Source: Gloeopeniophorella convolvens (lineage: Eukaryota > Basidiomycota > Agaricomycetes > Russulales). From it: a stretch of 64,000 nucleotides of DNA. The stretch is from assembly GCA_022496205.1 (NCBI GenBank), contig WTXD01000002.1:1054001-1118000 (forward strand), in the 5' to 3' direction. Every line of letters starts with the position of its first letter. Within the stretch, counting starts at the first letter, position 1. The notes beneath the pieces are model-generated. The model did no database searches and was not told the origin of the DNA. It saw only the letters and a list, made by a program, of their open reading frames with translations. Positions 48,261 to 62,082 of this stretch are shown piece by piece. The position numbers were made by a program, and so were the translations under genes.

Positions 48261-51200
48261 TCATGAAGACGTATCCTTCGACTTCGACCCTTTTGTGCCT
48301 GCCTTCTTCTTTACCCAAGCGTGACCCAAGAGGTCCCCGGCAGCTGGCCGAACCTCGTGGTCAAGCTCGAAACACAGATCCAAGAAGTTTTGCGCGTCCG
48401 TAGAGATGTCTGATGGAATTGGGGGCTTCGCGCTGAATGAGCCGATCTGCGCCCGGGATCAGACGCTGGTTGGCAAGGAGGTAGCGTGCTCCTTACCTTG
48501 AAAATGGCCTGCATCTGATTGAGCTGAGCCCATGGATGTTCGCCAGTAAGCATCTCAACGATCAAGCACCCCACACTCCAAACGTCCGCCTTTTTCGTAT
48601 ATGCGACTTGCTTGACGACTTCTGGTGCCATCCAATACACGGAGCCTTGCAGCGAAGGGCGGTGTAAACGATTGCCCGGCATGAGGTCTGAGGAGAAAAG
48701 CGCAAGTCAGCTTCGGCACCTTCGATATCGGAAAGGCCGCAAAACGCACTGTCTTCCAACTTTTTCGAGATACCGAAGTCGGAAATCTTGATACCACCCT
48801 TGTTATCAACCAGGACGTTTGCACCCTTGATGTCACGATGGACGATGCCGCGCTCATGGACGTAGTTCAGGCCCTCGAGGATCTGGCGGACAAAGTTGCG
48901 GACAAGGGGCTCCTCGAAGGCACCATAGTTCCGCAAGAGGGCAGCAACGGAGCCGCCAGGAACGTACTCCAGGAAGATGTTGAAGAATTCATCGTCAGAA
49001 GATGAGTCTAATCAGGCGGCGTCAATCAGCGGGCGGAGCGCGGGTCAGTAGGGGCAAGGAGACGCACATAGGTATTGGACTATATTGGCATGTTGTAGGT
49101 CTTTGAGCAGCTCGATTTCCCGTTCGAGCGCGTCGGTCATGGTCTTCTTCCGCTCGTCAGATGTCGTTGTTGGTACTTCCACTTGCTTCACCGCCATGAG
49201 CAGCCCGTTCGTTGCGTCCATGCCAAGGTAGACCTTCCCGAATGACCCAGCGCCGATCAAAGCACCCTTGATCCACTTGATACCTGCACGCAACAGTCAA
49301 CACCAAAACAGGCGACCAGAACGGAACACAAGTCCTCACCTCCTGAAGCGATCGTTCGTCCTGTCTCATCATCCTCTTCCTCATCATCATCCTCCGTCGC
49401 ATCAGACATGTCTTCTTCGAGGTCGATCTCGTCATCCACATCTTCGCCTACGTTTTCTGGAGGAACGTCCACCGGTGTCGGCGGCGCGTTGTCTTCTTCA
49501 TCACCCTGGGCGTTAATGGATGTCCAACCGTTATCTGCTTCCCCGCTTTCCCGCCGACTCTCGACTTCTGCGGTGATTTCGTCCACAGTCATGAAGCTCG
49601 CACTGTCGGAGACGTCTCGCTTGCTCCTGAGCTCCGTGATATAGCTCATACGCTTGGTCGACGAGCTGGATGACATCCGCCGGCCCAGTGACCGCGCCGT
49701 CAGATTGCCCATAGACTCTGAGAATGACTCGAACGAAAAGTTGACCGGCGGTAAGAGATGAGCATTGGACTCGCGCTTCTGAGGGTTGGGTGTCGTCTCT
49801 TCATCCTCACTCTCCAGGGAAAGTGAGCTACCATCGTCGGTGGACAGAGACACGCGTGGCGGATCCTCAGACGAGCTAACGGTGGACTCGACATGGTGAC
49901 CTTGCTTGTCCGGTACTGGCGGTGCCAGAGAGTAAATCGAGCCACGGTGAGATGCTGGTTTGCGCGACCCGATGGTGCTCACGCTGAATCGTGATGAGGA
50001 AGGAGGGTTGAAGGAGATAGTGCTGTCACGCCGGCCAAAGCCGCCTGTTGCTCTAAGCATGCTATTGCGTGCCGTGCGCTGGAGCACCTTCTGATCAGCC
50101 AAGGGGAAGTATTCCGTGAGGTGGTTGGTGATAAGCTCGCTGGGCGGCCGTTGACCAAAGAAGTTGCGTAGCTTCGCGGGTCCTTTGAAGAAGCTGCCAG
50201 ACCCTTTCCCGCCACTGTCCGGTTGAGTTGGTGAAGACGGTGATTCAAGTGCCTTCTCTGGATCTTCCACGCCAAGGCCGCTAAGGACGCTGACAGTGCT
50301 GGCTCGTTTCAACCTCCTGGGTGTCAATGCGGAGGAACTCGCGGCAAGGAGAGTGTCATCTTCGCGATCAGAGGATTTGGACGGGAAGACGAAACCAGTT
50401 GGACTGCTGCCTTGACTTGTTGCACCCCAGCCCATCGCCTTGGGTCGCTTTGCCTTGCCGATGCGGCGTAAAGTCAGACCACGCTCGCGAGCTGGATCAT
50501 TGGGAGGTGCATGGCACACAGACAGCAATTGTGCCTCCGTCAGCGGGCCGCCTGCAACATGTCAGTAACGGCGATCATTTACAAGACGCATGCTTGCGTA
50601 CCTGGCGATGTCTCGTCACCCCAGTCAAGGCACACACACCATCCATCGACAGTGAGACCGCCGTCACTTGTGCCGACCCGGTCAGAGCCTTCGGAATCTG
50701 TATTCTTGGTGCCCAGCTTGCCAAATTTCTTTAACGCTTTCTCAAGCACCTCTACACCACCCACACAGTCTTCTACGTTGATCGTGACAGAGTGACCCTC
50801 TTCCACAAGCAAGAATTTGACCAGCTTGCGCCGAAGGTCAACAAGAGAAGGCGTAGTGTTATATGGTGCGGAAGTATTGGCAAACGGTCCGCGACCGACG
50901 GCATACGCTGTTGGTGGCGAGGGAGAGGCGGATGGGGCAATAATTTGGGTTGGGGTTTGCTGTGAGAATGCTTCGGCTATGGGTGAAAGTGCGTTGAGAG
51001 CTTGTACAGCCGGTTGGAGGCCATGGGCGTAAGGGTGGCTGGGACCTGGTGGGCGCTGGGGACCTTTCGTGGGAGGGGAGCCGCCCTGTATACCTGACGA
51101 GGATAAATTCCGTCCGTGTGCAGATCCCGGGTTGGGTGATCGTGCAGAGCCGCGATTGGGGATGCCAGGAAGAGGGGACTGGGAACGAATAGGGGTCTTC

Positions 51201-52249
51201 ACGCCATTAATACTCGCCTTCGGATCTGGGGGCAGACCGTACCCAGACCACGGGCCAGCAGACTGGGGGGTGAGGAGAGGCGGAGCAGGAGGAAGAGGCT
51301 GTTGAGTATATTCCGGAGCTTCGACTTGTGTAGGCGTTTTCCGACCTGAAATTCCTAAAGCCGCATGCAAGGGTCGGTTTGTTGGCCGGAGAGATAAGGG
51401 TGTGGACGATGGGGGAGGTGGCGGTTGCCCACGGGGAACAGGTGGGAGCGGTAGATGGGGGGTTTTGGAGGTACCGGGTTGGGAAGTTGCAGGGGTAGCT
51501 ACCGATGGGGTGGAGGACGATGACGACGAAGCGGGGACGGGTTGTGGAAGTGGACGAACAGCAGCCGAACGAGTCGACTCTGGGCCTCCGGCACCGTCAC
51601 GGATTATGTGTGGAAGGTTCGACTGGTGATTAGCGGTGGATCCGAGCTGGAGAGGTGGCGGCCTGCCATGTTCGTGTCGACGTGAGGTGAGTCGCGATGT
51701 AGGCGAGGTGGCAGAGCCAGATCTCTTGTGCGTAAGGTCAACATCGCTGACGTTGATGATGCTTGAACGAGACGGTCCAAGAACAGATAGTCGTTCGCCC
51801 CGATTGTAGCACCTCTGCCTTAGCGTCTTGACAGCTTTGAGGATTCTTAGACGGTCTCCGACGCTGACGATGCCAATTTCCTTCAGGGTGGCGTGATCGA
51901 GCTCAAGGAGAACATCTCCTCTGATATCGTTCGCTCGAAATGTCGCCGCGTGATGACCGCATTTGATGTCGGTGAGCCAGATGGATACATGAGAATCCGA
52001 CCATGTTCGTAGAAAGTCGGCATGATTCATGCCTGGGGGGAGGTCGAGGATGCTGCTGCTATAGCTGCTGGACGTCGGTGTGGCAGGGGAAGAGCTTTGA
52101 GATCGAGCGCCGTGCAGAGTAGAAGGGAGTTGGCGTGGAGCAAGAGACTGGTGGTTGAAAGAGGTGTAGGTGGCCGACGGGGATGCTGCCTGCGAAGGAG
52201 ACTGAGACAGGCTGTCGAACTGGTTGCTAGCGATAGTAGCCGTGGCCAT
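48261..52249 (-). CDS. STE11: MAP kinase kinase kinase STE11
   Basis: MAPKKK of the pheromone/filamentation cascade (Ste11/Byr2 type). Start at 52249: [24 protein letters not shown] domain (about 51820-52030, [40 protein letters not shown]) follows. A long Ser/Pro-rich region leads to a Ras-association-like segment ([20 protein letters not shown]) near 50760-50860. Then another disordered part with the conserved [20 protein letters not shown] inhibitory block and an acidic run, and finally the kinase: [59 protein letters not shown] and [20 protein letters not shown], ending SKSKDTSS with TGA at 48261-48263. All catalytic residues (VAIK Lys, HRD, DFG, APE) are present. A large intergenic region separates it from AGS1, which is transcribed away from it. 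Confidence 0.94.
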
Positions 52250-53354
52250 GGGTGCGTTGAAGCTGAGCGCAGCTCAGTGGATGCAGCTGACAGAAGTGTA
52301 GGCCATTAGAAGGATGTACAGATTTGGGATGGGTGTAGGTCAGACAAGGACGGAAACAATACCTTCAAGAGTCTAGCGGAGGCGGGTGCGTGCGCGTCAT
52401 ACAATAGGGAGGCTTCGGGATGTATTGTTTACGGAGGGGCTTATCCGGGTCGTGGGGAGAGATTCGTGATGGTCGTGGGTCGGAGGGGTGGAGGGAAAGG
52501 TTATAGAGGGAGTACTGAGTACTGCCACCCGGGCGTTGATGCCGAATGGGGTAGCGGTGATGAGAGAGCGAGGAGGACAAGTGGACGGGGAGCAGTTATA
52601 ACAAAGGGAGGATCAACGTTGGATCAACGGTGCCAAGGGAGAGAGAACATCATGCATCCACGCGGAAGAGTACATATGATTTTCACCTGCAGGGGCGCTC
52701 AGGACGGATCACCGACAACTGTCACTGGTCGCGACCTCACCTCACAGCTCGCTGCACTGCGAAGTGTCACTCAGTGATTGATACATTCCGTTTCTAAACC
52801 CTGCGTCGAGCAGCGTTATCGCGCACTCGCATCACCGTGCTGCGATTGGCTTCTCTCGCGCCCGCCGGCAGCACGCGTTTTACTCAAATAATCGTTCGGT
52901 TGCTCCCGCGCCAACGGAGAGCTGGCATGAGGCCGCGCCAGGCACGCCGCCACCATACCGTGGCAGACCTAGACTCTGTACATACGCGCGCCGCGCCTCA
53001 ATATCAAACGAGCTGTCAGCGCCGAGTGTCGGGCGGGCAGCGGTGGTGGCAGATATCGCGGAGGGTTGAGTATATTTTTGAGTTCTCACGGGTGACATGT
53101 TTGCGCTATCGCCAATAAAAGCGGCAGGGCGGCCGCGCCAGGCCGCGCGCTAACAATTCTGTCAAAAGAGCTCAAGCCGCCCAGCGGTTTCTCCCTCTCT
53201 TCGCCTCCACCACCCCGCCCTCCCGCCGCCCTCCTTTCTCCCCCCAGTCTTTCCTTTTCACCCCGTTCTCTCCCCCACGCCGTCTTGCCCAATACCCGCA
53301 CCAATATCCCCCGCCCGTCAGCATATATCCGTCTAACCTTACTGTCGATCAGAA
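52250..53354. promoter_or_regulatory. Divergent STE11/AGS1 intergenic region with pyrimidine tract
   Basis: About 1.1 kb, GC-rich, with no supportable gene. Upstream of AGS1 lies an AATAAAA word at 53114-53120 and a C/T-rich tract at about 53187-53290, ending 65 bp before the ATG. The layout resembles the region upstream of the secreted DPBB gene. The left part is the STE11 leader and promoter. Confidence 0.5.
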
Positions 53355-56300
53355 ATGCGCATATTATGGGCCATCTGGTCCTTTCTCTCCTTTGCCAGCT
53401 TGACGCTTGCATCCCCCTACCGTGATGACCTTGTTCAATATAACCTCAATACGAATCAGAATGCTCAATCCCCTCTCGACTACCAAACGTCCCGGCCAAA
53501 CGCCAACTACACCCAGTCTCCCACCAACTGGCGCGCTATCCCTTTCTATACCGTTCTCATGGATAAGTTCGCCGACGGTGACCCATCCAACAACGACTAC
53601 TTTGGCACCATGTTCGAGTACGATTGGCGGGAGACCCAGTTGCGCTTTGGCGGCGATCTCAAGGGCTTGGTATCCAAATTGGATTACCTTCAGGGCATGG
53701 GCATCAGGGGCATCTTCGTCTCGGGTACCCCCTTCATCAACATGCTGTGGCAGGCAGACAGTACGCATTCGTGTCCCTTCCGCTGCTTTTAAGTCGAGCC
53801 CTTTCTCTAGGTTACTCTCCCCTCGACTTCACCGTGCTCGACCCTCACTGGGGGACTCTGGATGACTGGCGCAACGTCATCGACGAGATACATTCTCGTG
53901 GCATGTACTTCATGGCCGACTTCACTGTCGGTACCATGGCCGACTTGATTGGCTTCGCCGAGTGCGTGTCCGCTGCCCTATCCTGCTCTTCTCCGCTTAT
54001 ACCCCGCAGTTTCTTGAACGCGTCCACACCCTTCGATCTTAACGAGCACGATGCCGTCTGGAAGCACCCGAACTACATTCCTTGGGGGTTTGATGAATAC
54101 AAGGATTTCAAGGTGCGTATCATTTTCTAAAAATAGCCTGGGATCCACTGACGCATGTTTAGATTGACAACACTCGCAACACGTCTTGCCAGCTTCCGAA
54201 GTTCTGGCAGGATGACGGTACTGTCATCACTCTGCAAACGAACGGCTGTCTGGAATCAGACTTTGATCAGTACGGTGATACGGAAGCTTTTGGCGTGCAC
54301 CCGGATTGGCAACGCCAGCTCTCTAAGTTCGCATCTGTGCAGGACCGCCTTCGTGAATGGAGCCCTTCGGTGATGGCTAAGCTCAAAGTCTTTGCCTGTT
54401 TGGCCATCCAGGCGCTGGACCTGGATGCCATTCGTATCGATAAGTCGACTCAAGTAACCGTTGACGCTTTGGCGGAGTGGGCGACAGCTGCCCGGCAGTG
54501 TGCCACCAATGTGGGCAAGAAGAACTTCTACATCACCGGAGAGGTCACTGGTGGAGATACCTTTGGATCTTTATACTAGTGAGTCGTTTCTGTACCCGAT
54601 CGATCATCGCTCAGAGACTCCCTTTAGCGGACGAGGCCGAACCCCGACACAGCTCCCTCCTGGGCCGGAGGCAGCTGCTAATCTGACTGCGAACCAGAAT
54701 CAGTATTTTCTTCGTGACGCCCCGAACAATGCCCTGGACGGCGTCGCCTTCCACTATTCCACTTATCGTTCCCTCACACGCTTCCTCGGTATGGACGGTA
54801 ATTTGCAGGTTGCTTTCGACATCGATGTCAACTTCGTCGTGTCGTGGAACTCGATGCTTGTGGACAACGATTTTCTGAATCCGAACAACGGTGTGGTCGA
54901 CCCAAAGCACATGTTCGGAACCAGTAATTTCGACGTGTACCGTTGGCCAAGTATAGAGAATGGAACTCAGAGGAGCGTCCTCGCTTCTTTCATCACGTCG
55001 CTTGTCATGCCTGGTGTTCCCTTGGTTCGTGTCACCGCGCTTTCTGCCTTTCTATGTCTCACTTCGTTTTGGTCCAGTTCTATTATGGGGAAGAACAGAA
55101 TTTTTACCTTTACGACACTGGCGCTTCCAACTATCTCTACGGTCGCCAAGCCATGATCAGCAACAAGGCCTGGCAGCGTCACGGGTGCTATCATCTGGGC
55201 TCTGATCAGTACTTCAATATGCCCTTGGAGAAGTCGCTCCTTGGCTGCATGGACGATTGGAACTCCTTGGACCATTTTGATCCAACCGCCAACAGTCGTC
55301 GCATGTTCTCCCATTTTCTCTACCTACGTTCGGTATACAGCTCCCTACAGGATGGCTTCGGCCTGGTGCAAGAGGGAAACTGGACCCACTACATACAGCG
55401 CCCTGGATCCAACAATACCCCGACCGAGATGGGTCTTTGGTCCATCAGTCGGTCCGCGATGGCTGGCGCCCAAACGCTCAACGGCACCCACAACGGACAA
55501 GTCTGGATGCTCTACACGAACGAGAATACGACACAGAGATACAACTATGACTGCAAATCGCCCTCGTGGATCTCATCCCCCTTCGCATCTGGCACCGTCG
55601 TTCGTAACCTTGTAGCGCCATTCGAGAACTACACACTTGCAGGTTCTCTGTCTCCCCTCGGCAACAACGGGACGAAAGGCTGTCTCGCCGACGTCACTCT
55701 GCCCCCGTACAGTTTCAAGGCTCTGGTACCCCTCGCCGAGTGGGTCCCTCCCCGTCCTGCACTCACCAAGTTTTCGCCCGGCCATGACGCTCGCATTCAG
55801 TCCGATTCCAATGGAGGTAACACCACTACGGTCCAGATCTCGTTCGAGTTCAATACCGTCATGAGTTGCACTGGAGTAACGAAAGCCCTGTCGCTCAACA
55901 TGTCTTCTTCCGGTCATGGCGGCAACCCTACGTTTGATCCCAATGCTGTCAACTGCGGGCCGGTGCAGAATCCTGATGTTCCTACGATTGCTGGCGATAT
56001 GTCGTCACTTTGGTCCTGGTCGGTCACTCTCCAAAACGTGCCCGATGGCATTTTGGCCTTGACGCTCGACAATGCTCCCGCGAGTGACGGTGTTACAACG
56101 ACTGGGGTAAGGGTTCTATGTATCCGATGCAAGACGCATCTATTGACCGTGTTCACAGTCGAAGGACACGCTGCTGATCCGCAAGGGTGCTTCAGGCAAC
56201 GTTGTGGTGTTTCCAAACTCCGATTACGATGACAATGCGTTCGGTTTCTCAAACGGGCAATACACGTTCTCTCACAAGGCCTATGGTGCGGATAGCTTCA

Positions 56301-59300
56301 GATACTCCTGGAACTTTGGGCGCAACTGGACGCAATGGAAGAGCTGGGAGGACACGACATTCATTGATGCCAGCGTCTTCGATACGTCGGACAACTTTTG
56401 GGAAGGCCAGCATATCATCGTGCAATGTAAGCCATCAATGGATCTCCCCGTGCTCTCGCTGAATAGTCTCATAGATTGGAGTGATTTGGCGAAGTCTGCC
56501 AGTGTAGTTGTCCATGGTGATCATGGCTACGGTCTGCGCCGTCGCGTACCGCAGCTACTTGCCCGCGGACCGTTCAATCAGTGGGGCTTCGATAAGGGCA
56601 TCTCGGCACAGATGACGCAGAACTCGCAGGGAAAATGGGAACTCGAGATCATGTCCACTTGGCCGACATACGTGCAACTCAACGTTTTCGGATATGACGA
56701 CTACTACTATGGCGACGTTGACGGCGACGGTGTCCTCGACCGCTTACCTCCGAACACCGCTGCGCCGAATTTTGTCAACATGTCCGCGCCTCCGCACCCC
56801 CATCTCGCCTGGACTCTCGTTGTTGACGACGCCGATTTGACGTGGACCCTCGAGCCTCGTGGCGAGTCTGCGGTGGGAGCAATCATGTATGCCCTCCTTC
56901 TCGCCATTCCCATCATCACCGGTACCCTCGCTGTTGTTATCTTCATGTGGTCCTTCTACGGCATCAAGCACAACAGGTGGGGTGTTGCACCTAGCAAAGA
57001 GCATACAAGTTACTTCCCCATCTTGGGCTCTCTGGGCAATAAGTCGAAGCCTGACCTCAAGGAGCCCTCGATCATGTCAGAGAAGCTCTTTGGCCATCAT
57101 AAGCAGACGGATATCATCGGCTGGCCCGAAGACAAGAACAAGCGACGCAAGGTTCTCATCTCCACGCTAGAGTACGAGATCATCGACTGGAAGCTCAAAG
57201 TCAAGATCGGTGGTCTCGGTGTCATGTCAAGTCTGATGGGCAAAGCGATGACTGACGTTGACCTCATCTGGGTCATTCCCAAAGTCAAAGATCTCGAGTA
57301 CCCTCCCGGTGAACCGGCAGAACCTATTGAGGTCATCATCTTCGGCGAACCTTACCTGATCGAGGTGGAAACTCATGTCCTGGACAATATCACTTACGTC
57401 ATCCTCGACAGTCCAGTATTCCGCGCCCAGACGAAGGCGGACCCCTACCCGGCTCGCATGGACGACCTCTCTTCAGCCATATTCTACTCGACTTGGAACC
57501 AGGCCATCGCTGCGACGGTTCGTCGTAACCCCGACATCGATATCTACCACGTCAACGACTACCACGGCGCGCTCGCTCCCATCTACCTGCTTCCGAAGGT
57601 GCTCCCCGTCTGTCTCTCCCTCCACAATGCCGAGTTCCAGGGTCTTTGGCCACTGCGCACGAAGGAGGAAATGAAGGAAGTCTGTTCGGCATTCAACATC
57701 AGCAAGGAACACTGCACGAAATATGTGCAATTCGGAAACACGTTTAACTTGCTGCACGCGGCCGCGTCCTTCATCAGCGTGCACCAGAAGTCCATCGGTG
57801 TGGCCGGTGTGTCGGATAAGTATGGCAAGCGTTCCTGGGCTCGGTACCCCGCTCTTTGGACCCTGAAACACGTGGACTCCTTGCCGAACCCCGATCCCAG
57901 CGACATCGAAGCCCTAGACGAGGGCGCTGTCAAAGTCAAGGACATCCAGATTGACCAGAAGGCCGAGGCCGAGCGTCCCGAGCACAAGAGGCAGGCGCAA
58001 GAGTGGGCAGGGATCAAGCAGGATCCCCACGCTGACTTGTTTGTCTTCGTCGGTCGTTGGTCAAAGCAGAAGGGCGTCGACCTGATCGCCGACGTTATGC
58101 CATCCTTGTAAGCACCATCCCCGTTGGATCCATCTAGCTGTCATTCATGCGATTGCAGGCTGGACAAACGTCCCTCGGTCCAGCTCATCACTGTCGGACC
58201 CGTCATTGACCTCTATGGCCGCTTCGCAGCTGAGAAGCTCAATCGTCTCATGGAGCTGTATCCCGACCGCGTCTTTTCAAAGCCAGAGTTCACCGCCCTT
58301 CCCCCATATCTATTCAGCGGTGCTGATTTCGCCTTGATCCCGTCTCGTGACGAACCATTCGGCTTGGTCGCTGTCGAATTCGGCCGTAAGGGTGCCCTCG
58401 GTGTCGGTAGTCGTCTGGGAGGCCTTGGTCTGATGCCTGGATGGGTGGGTTGCTCTAGCCATTGTGCTCGTCTACTTTGCTGATGCTTCACAGTGGTTCC
58501 CGGTCGAGTCCATGTCCACCGGCCACATGATGTCGCAACTGTCGAAGACGATCAAGCTTGCCTTAAAATCGACGGAGGAAGAACGTGCTATTCTGCGGGC
58601 GCGCTCCGCTGTGCAGCGATTCCCAGTTGTCGAATGGCGCCAGCGTATGGAAGACTTCCACAAGCGCAGCATACACGCAAGCAGAGCTGTGGCTGGTCAC
58701 AACGCATGGCGCAAGGCGGACGGTGCTATCGGCGGCGCAGCGGCTATTCCTGAGCACGATGATTGGAACCCAGTTCACCAGGCCGACCCATCACAGCCCG
58801 ACTGGGATGCCCAGAGTGTGCAGAACAGCCCCCGCATGAACATTCCTGGTTCTCCTGGTCAATGGAGTCAAGAGACGCTCACTCCCGGCGGCGATCCTTT
58901 CCTTCACGCACCTCCGCGCATCCAGGATGGTAGTCGCATGTCCATCAGCAGCAACGCCTCAGACACAGAAGGAGATTACTTCTCGCAGAACCGTGGCGGC
59001 AATGGCCAGCCTGAATTTGGAAACTTCTTGGACAAAGCCAACCGCACGATCGCCAAAGACCAGCGGCATGCGCCTGACCCGTTCTTGGAGGCTCCGCAGA
59101 GGCCCTTTGGCGCCCACAGCCGGGTTTCTTCTGTCGAATCCATTGCATCGATCGTGGATGAGAAGTCCAATTCTCCCTTGAACAAGGCGATCGCCTCGGT
59201 ACGTATGATCTATCTGATATGTCTATCTCGATTAACTGACGATAATCCCTCAGTTCACCGATGCGGATGGTGGTGTTGCTCAAGAATTTGTTCAGAAGCT

Positions 59301-61495
59301 GCAGAACTTGTCAGCCGACAACTCGAAAGGAGAGCTTTCCATCGAGAAGTTCCTCCAGAAGAGCGAGGAGGCATTCTTCGACAAGGTCCGCAAAGACAAG
59401 CTGTCCAGCGCGGCAAGTGTGCGATCGTCACGGCGCGAGTCGATCTGGGGAACGCCCTCTCCTTCCATCTACGACCATCCATCACGACCAGGCTGTATGT
59501 GTGCATGCATCCGTCACCACCGCATAGCTGATAATCCTCTCTTCATAGCCCCCAATACGCAGTCCTTCAATACCGCCGGCCAGTACAGCGATTATGAGGG
59601 TCCTTTGAAGCATGATGAGGGCGAGGTCGTGATCATGACTGGTCTCCAGATCGCGATGTCAAGGGAGATTGGCGGCTGGCCATTGTACACCATCGTCATC
59701 GCTCTCGGTCAGGTTCTCAGTGCGACGAGTTTCCAAATCACCTTGCTTTCCGGACAGAACTCCCAGGATAACCTGCAACTTTACGTGCTCGGCGGCGTTT
59801 TCCTCGCGGCAAGTGCGGTGTGGTACCCGATGTTCCGCTTGAAGCCATCCGTCTGGGTGCTTTCTGGGCCGTGGCTCTTCTTCGGACTGGCGTTCTTCTT
59901 CATCGGTCTGCCGTCATTGACAGAGTCTCTCCATCCGGCGCACAAAACACTGTCCAGTGTGGCTACGTGGTGCTATGCCGTTGCCTCCGCTGCTGCGTTT
60001 ATCTTCTTCGGTCTGAACTTCGGAGAGGAAGCGGTGAGCACACCTATATCACGCGCCCTTGTAGCAATGGCTGATCAATGTACATCGTCAGGGTGCTGCG
60101 ACTGAAGTGTGGATGTTGCGAGCTTGCATCGTACAAGGTTCTCAACAAGTCTGGGTTGCCGCGCTGTGGTACTGGGGCTTCCAACTCGACAGTGCACAGG
60201 CGGGCCACATGGCGCCTTGGTGGATTGTCCTCATTGTTTGGCCGCTCGCTGCGGTCAGCTTCCTGTTCGCCTATCTGATGTTGTACGGGTTGCCCGGTAA
60301 GTTTGTCTCGCCTCATCACGCGAGTGCCAGGTCCTCATTCTATCACAGAGTATTACCGCCAGACGCCACCAAAGGTGCCTAACTTCCTCAAGACCTTATT
60401 CCGAAGGAAGCTTGTCCTCTGGTTCCTTGCATCCGAGATCCTGCGTGATTACTGGTTATCAGGGGTGAGTCCCTTATACTACCAATCACTCCATATATTC
60501 TGACGTGATATCCAGCCTTACGGTCGCAACTGGGGCTTCCTCTGGGCGGTGCCAATCCCCAAGTGGCAAATTACGCTTCTGATCATCGCGTTCTTTGTCG
60601 GCGTTTGGGCTGCAATGCTGGCTGTGCTCACACACTTCAGCAAGACGCACACATGGCTGCTTCCTGTCTTTGCTGTTGGTCTTGGCGCACCGAGATGGTG
60701 TCAGGTGCGTGGGATGATTGTATCAGGGAAGGCTGAACTGAGACTATCATGTAGATGCTCTGGGGCACGTCGTCCCTTGCTCTGTACATTCCATGGGCGG
60801 GAAAGGCTGGTCCATACCTTGGCATCTCGCTTTGGCTGTGGCTCGGAGTTCTGGACGCCATTCAGGGTGTCGGCCTTGGCATGATCCTTCTTCAGGTAAC
60901 GTTTCACCGCCCAGTTGCTACCTCTTGTGACGGTTGCTGATGCTGTTCCGCACAGACACTCTCACGACTGCACGTTTGTGCCACATTGGCATTTTCGCAG
61001 ATCATAGGATCTGTGTGTGTGATGATCGCACGCGCCACAGCTCCCAACCGGATCGGTCCAGAAAGCGTTTTCCCAGATGCGGGCAAATGGGACTTCCAGG
61101 ATGGTCTCAAGGGGAGCCCGATGGCCTCCGCACCATTCTGGGTTGCACTCGTGTGTCAGCTTGTCATTGTCGTAGGCTACTTCTGGTTCTACCGCAAAGA
61201 GCAGCTTGGTGAGTCAGCTGTATTGGCGTTATTGAATATTTGCGCTGATGTCTTGCGTTTTAGCACGCCCATGATGGCAAGATCTTTCTCATATCTGCCT
61301 CTCACCTATAGATGTTTTCTTTCTTGAGGCATGGACTCTCGGGTTGTCGTTTGCGTTGCTGGATACTGTACTCGGACACTGGACAAATCGCTATTCATAC
61401 CACACTCTCTCCGTCCTGCACTGCAATGATTATATGGACCCTCACTCATCGCGGCTTAGTCATGCTTCGATGTCTTGCATTATCAGTACATAATC
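53355..61495 (+). CDS. AGS1: Alpha-1,3-glucan synthase
   Basis: Plasma-membrane enzyme making cell-wall alpha-1,3-glucan; roughly 2,400 residues. [20 protein letters not shown] is a signal peptide. The extracellular alpha-amylase-like domain follows: [60 protein letters not shown] (nucleophile-type Asp in the RID-like motif). A single membrane helix (about 56880-56960, [20 protein letters not shown]) leads to the cytosolic GT5 domain with [58 protein letters not shown], then [20 protein letters not shown] and [20 protein letters not shown]. The C-terminal multi-pass part (about 59640-61440) has at least ten hydrophobic segments and ends with [19 protein letters not shown] and a short tail to TAA at 61493-61495. 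A final intron at 61208-61311 joins [10 protein letters not shown]. Introns of about 50 nt throughout. Complete by domain content. Confidence 0.95.
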
Positions 61496-62082
61496 TACCT
61501 GTCGATGAATACAAATAGACCTGCTCTACAAGGGATACTGATTGCCTTGCTTGCAAGGTACTTTCCCGGGTCAAGTGTCACGGTTTTTCATACTAACCGC
61601 GGCCTGTCAGTCGGTTGTTGCAAATAATGGTTACTCTATTGAGCCTGTATCAGCTCTGGGTATAGATTCCCGAATGAACCGTTCCATCTAGCCATATGCT
61701 GCGCTGCACACTTAGCAGTCTTGCTGGTGCGAAACGGGAAGTTAAGCTGTCTGTGTACAACAATGCAATCAAGGCTTGAGCCGTTCCCGGTTCCCGGTGG
61801 TGCTTCTCGAGCAGATATGTATAGTGTTTGCGTCCCGTCGCCCGTGCAGGAAACGTTGGCCATGATCTGAGTGGAGCTGAGCACGGAGCAGGATCGCGTT
61901 AGCCCACAAAAATTGAAGTCGGACGGGACCTCGGATGAGCACCCAGGAATTATATATATTGCGCACTGTGGATTAGGTAGACTCGCATTATAGTCATTGC
62001 GGTTTGCGTAAGTGCTAACTGTGTCAGATCTGGCAATAAGCAGGGTAATAGTGATGGTCCATCCAGCTCCTGAGTCGGTACA
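61496..62082. other. Intergenic region between convergent AGS1 and F-box genes
   Basis: Probably 3' regions of both genes. AT-rich stretch AATTATATATATTGCGCA at about 61947-61964. No open frame with support, no repeat recognised. Confidence 0.5.
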
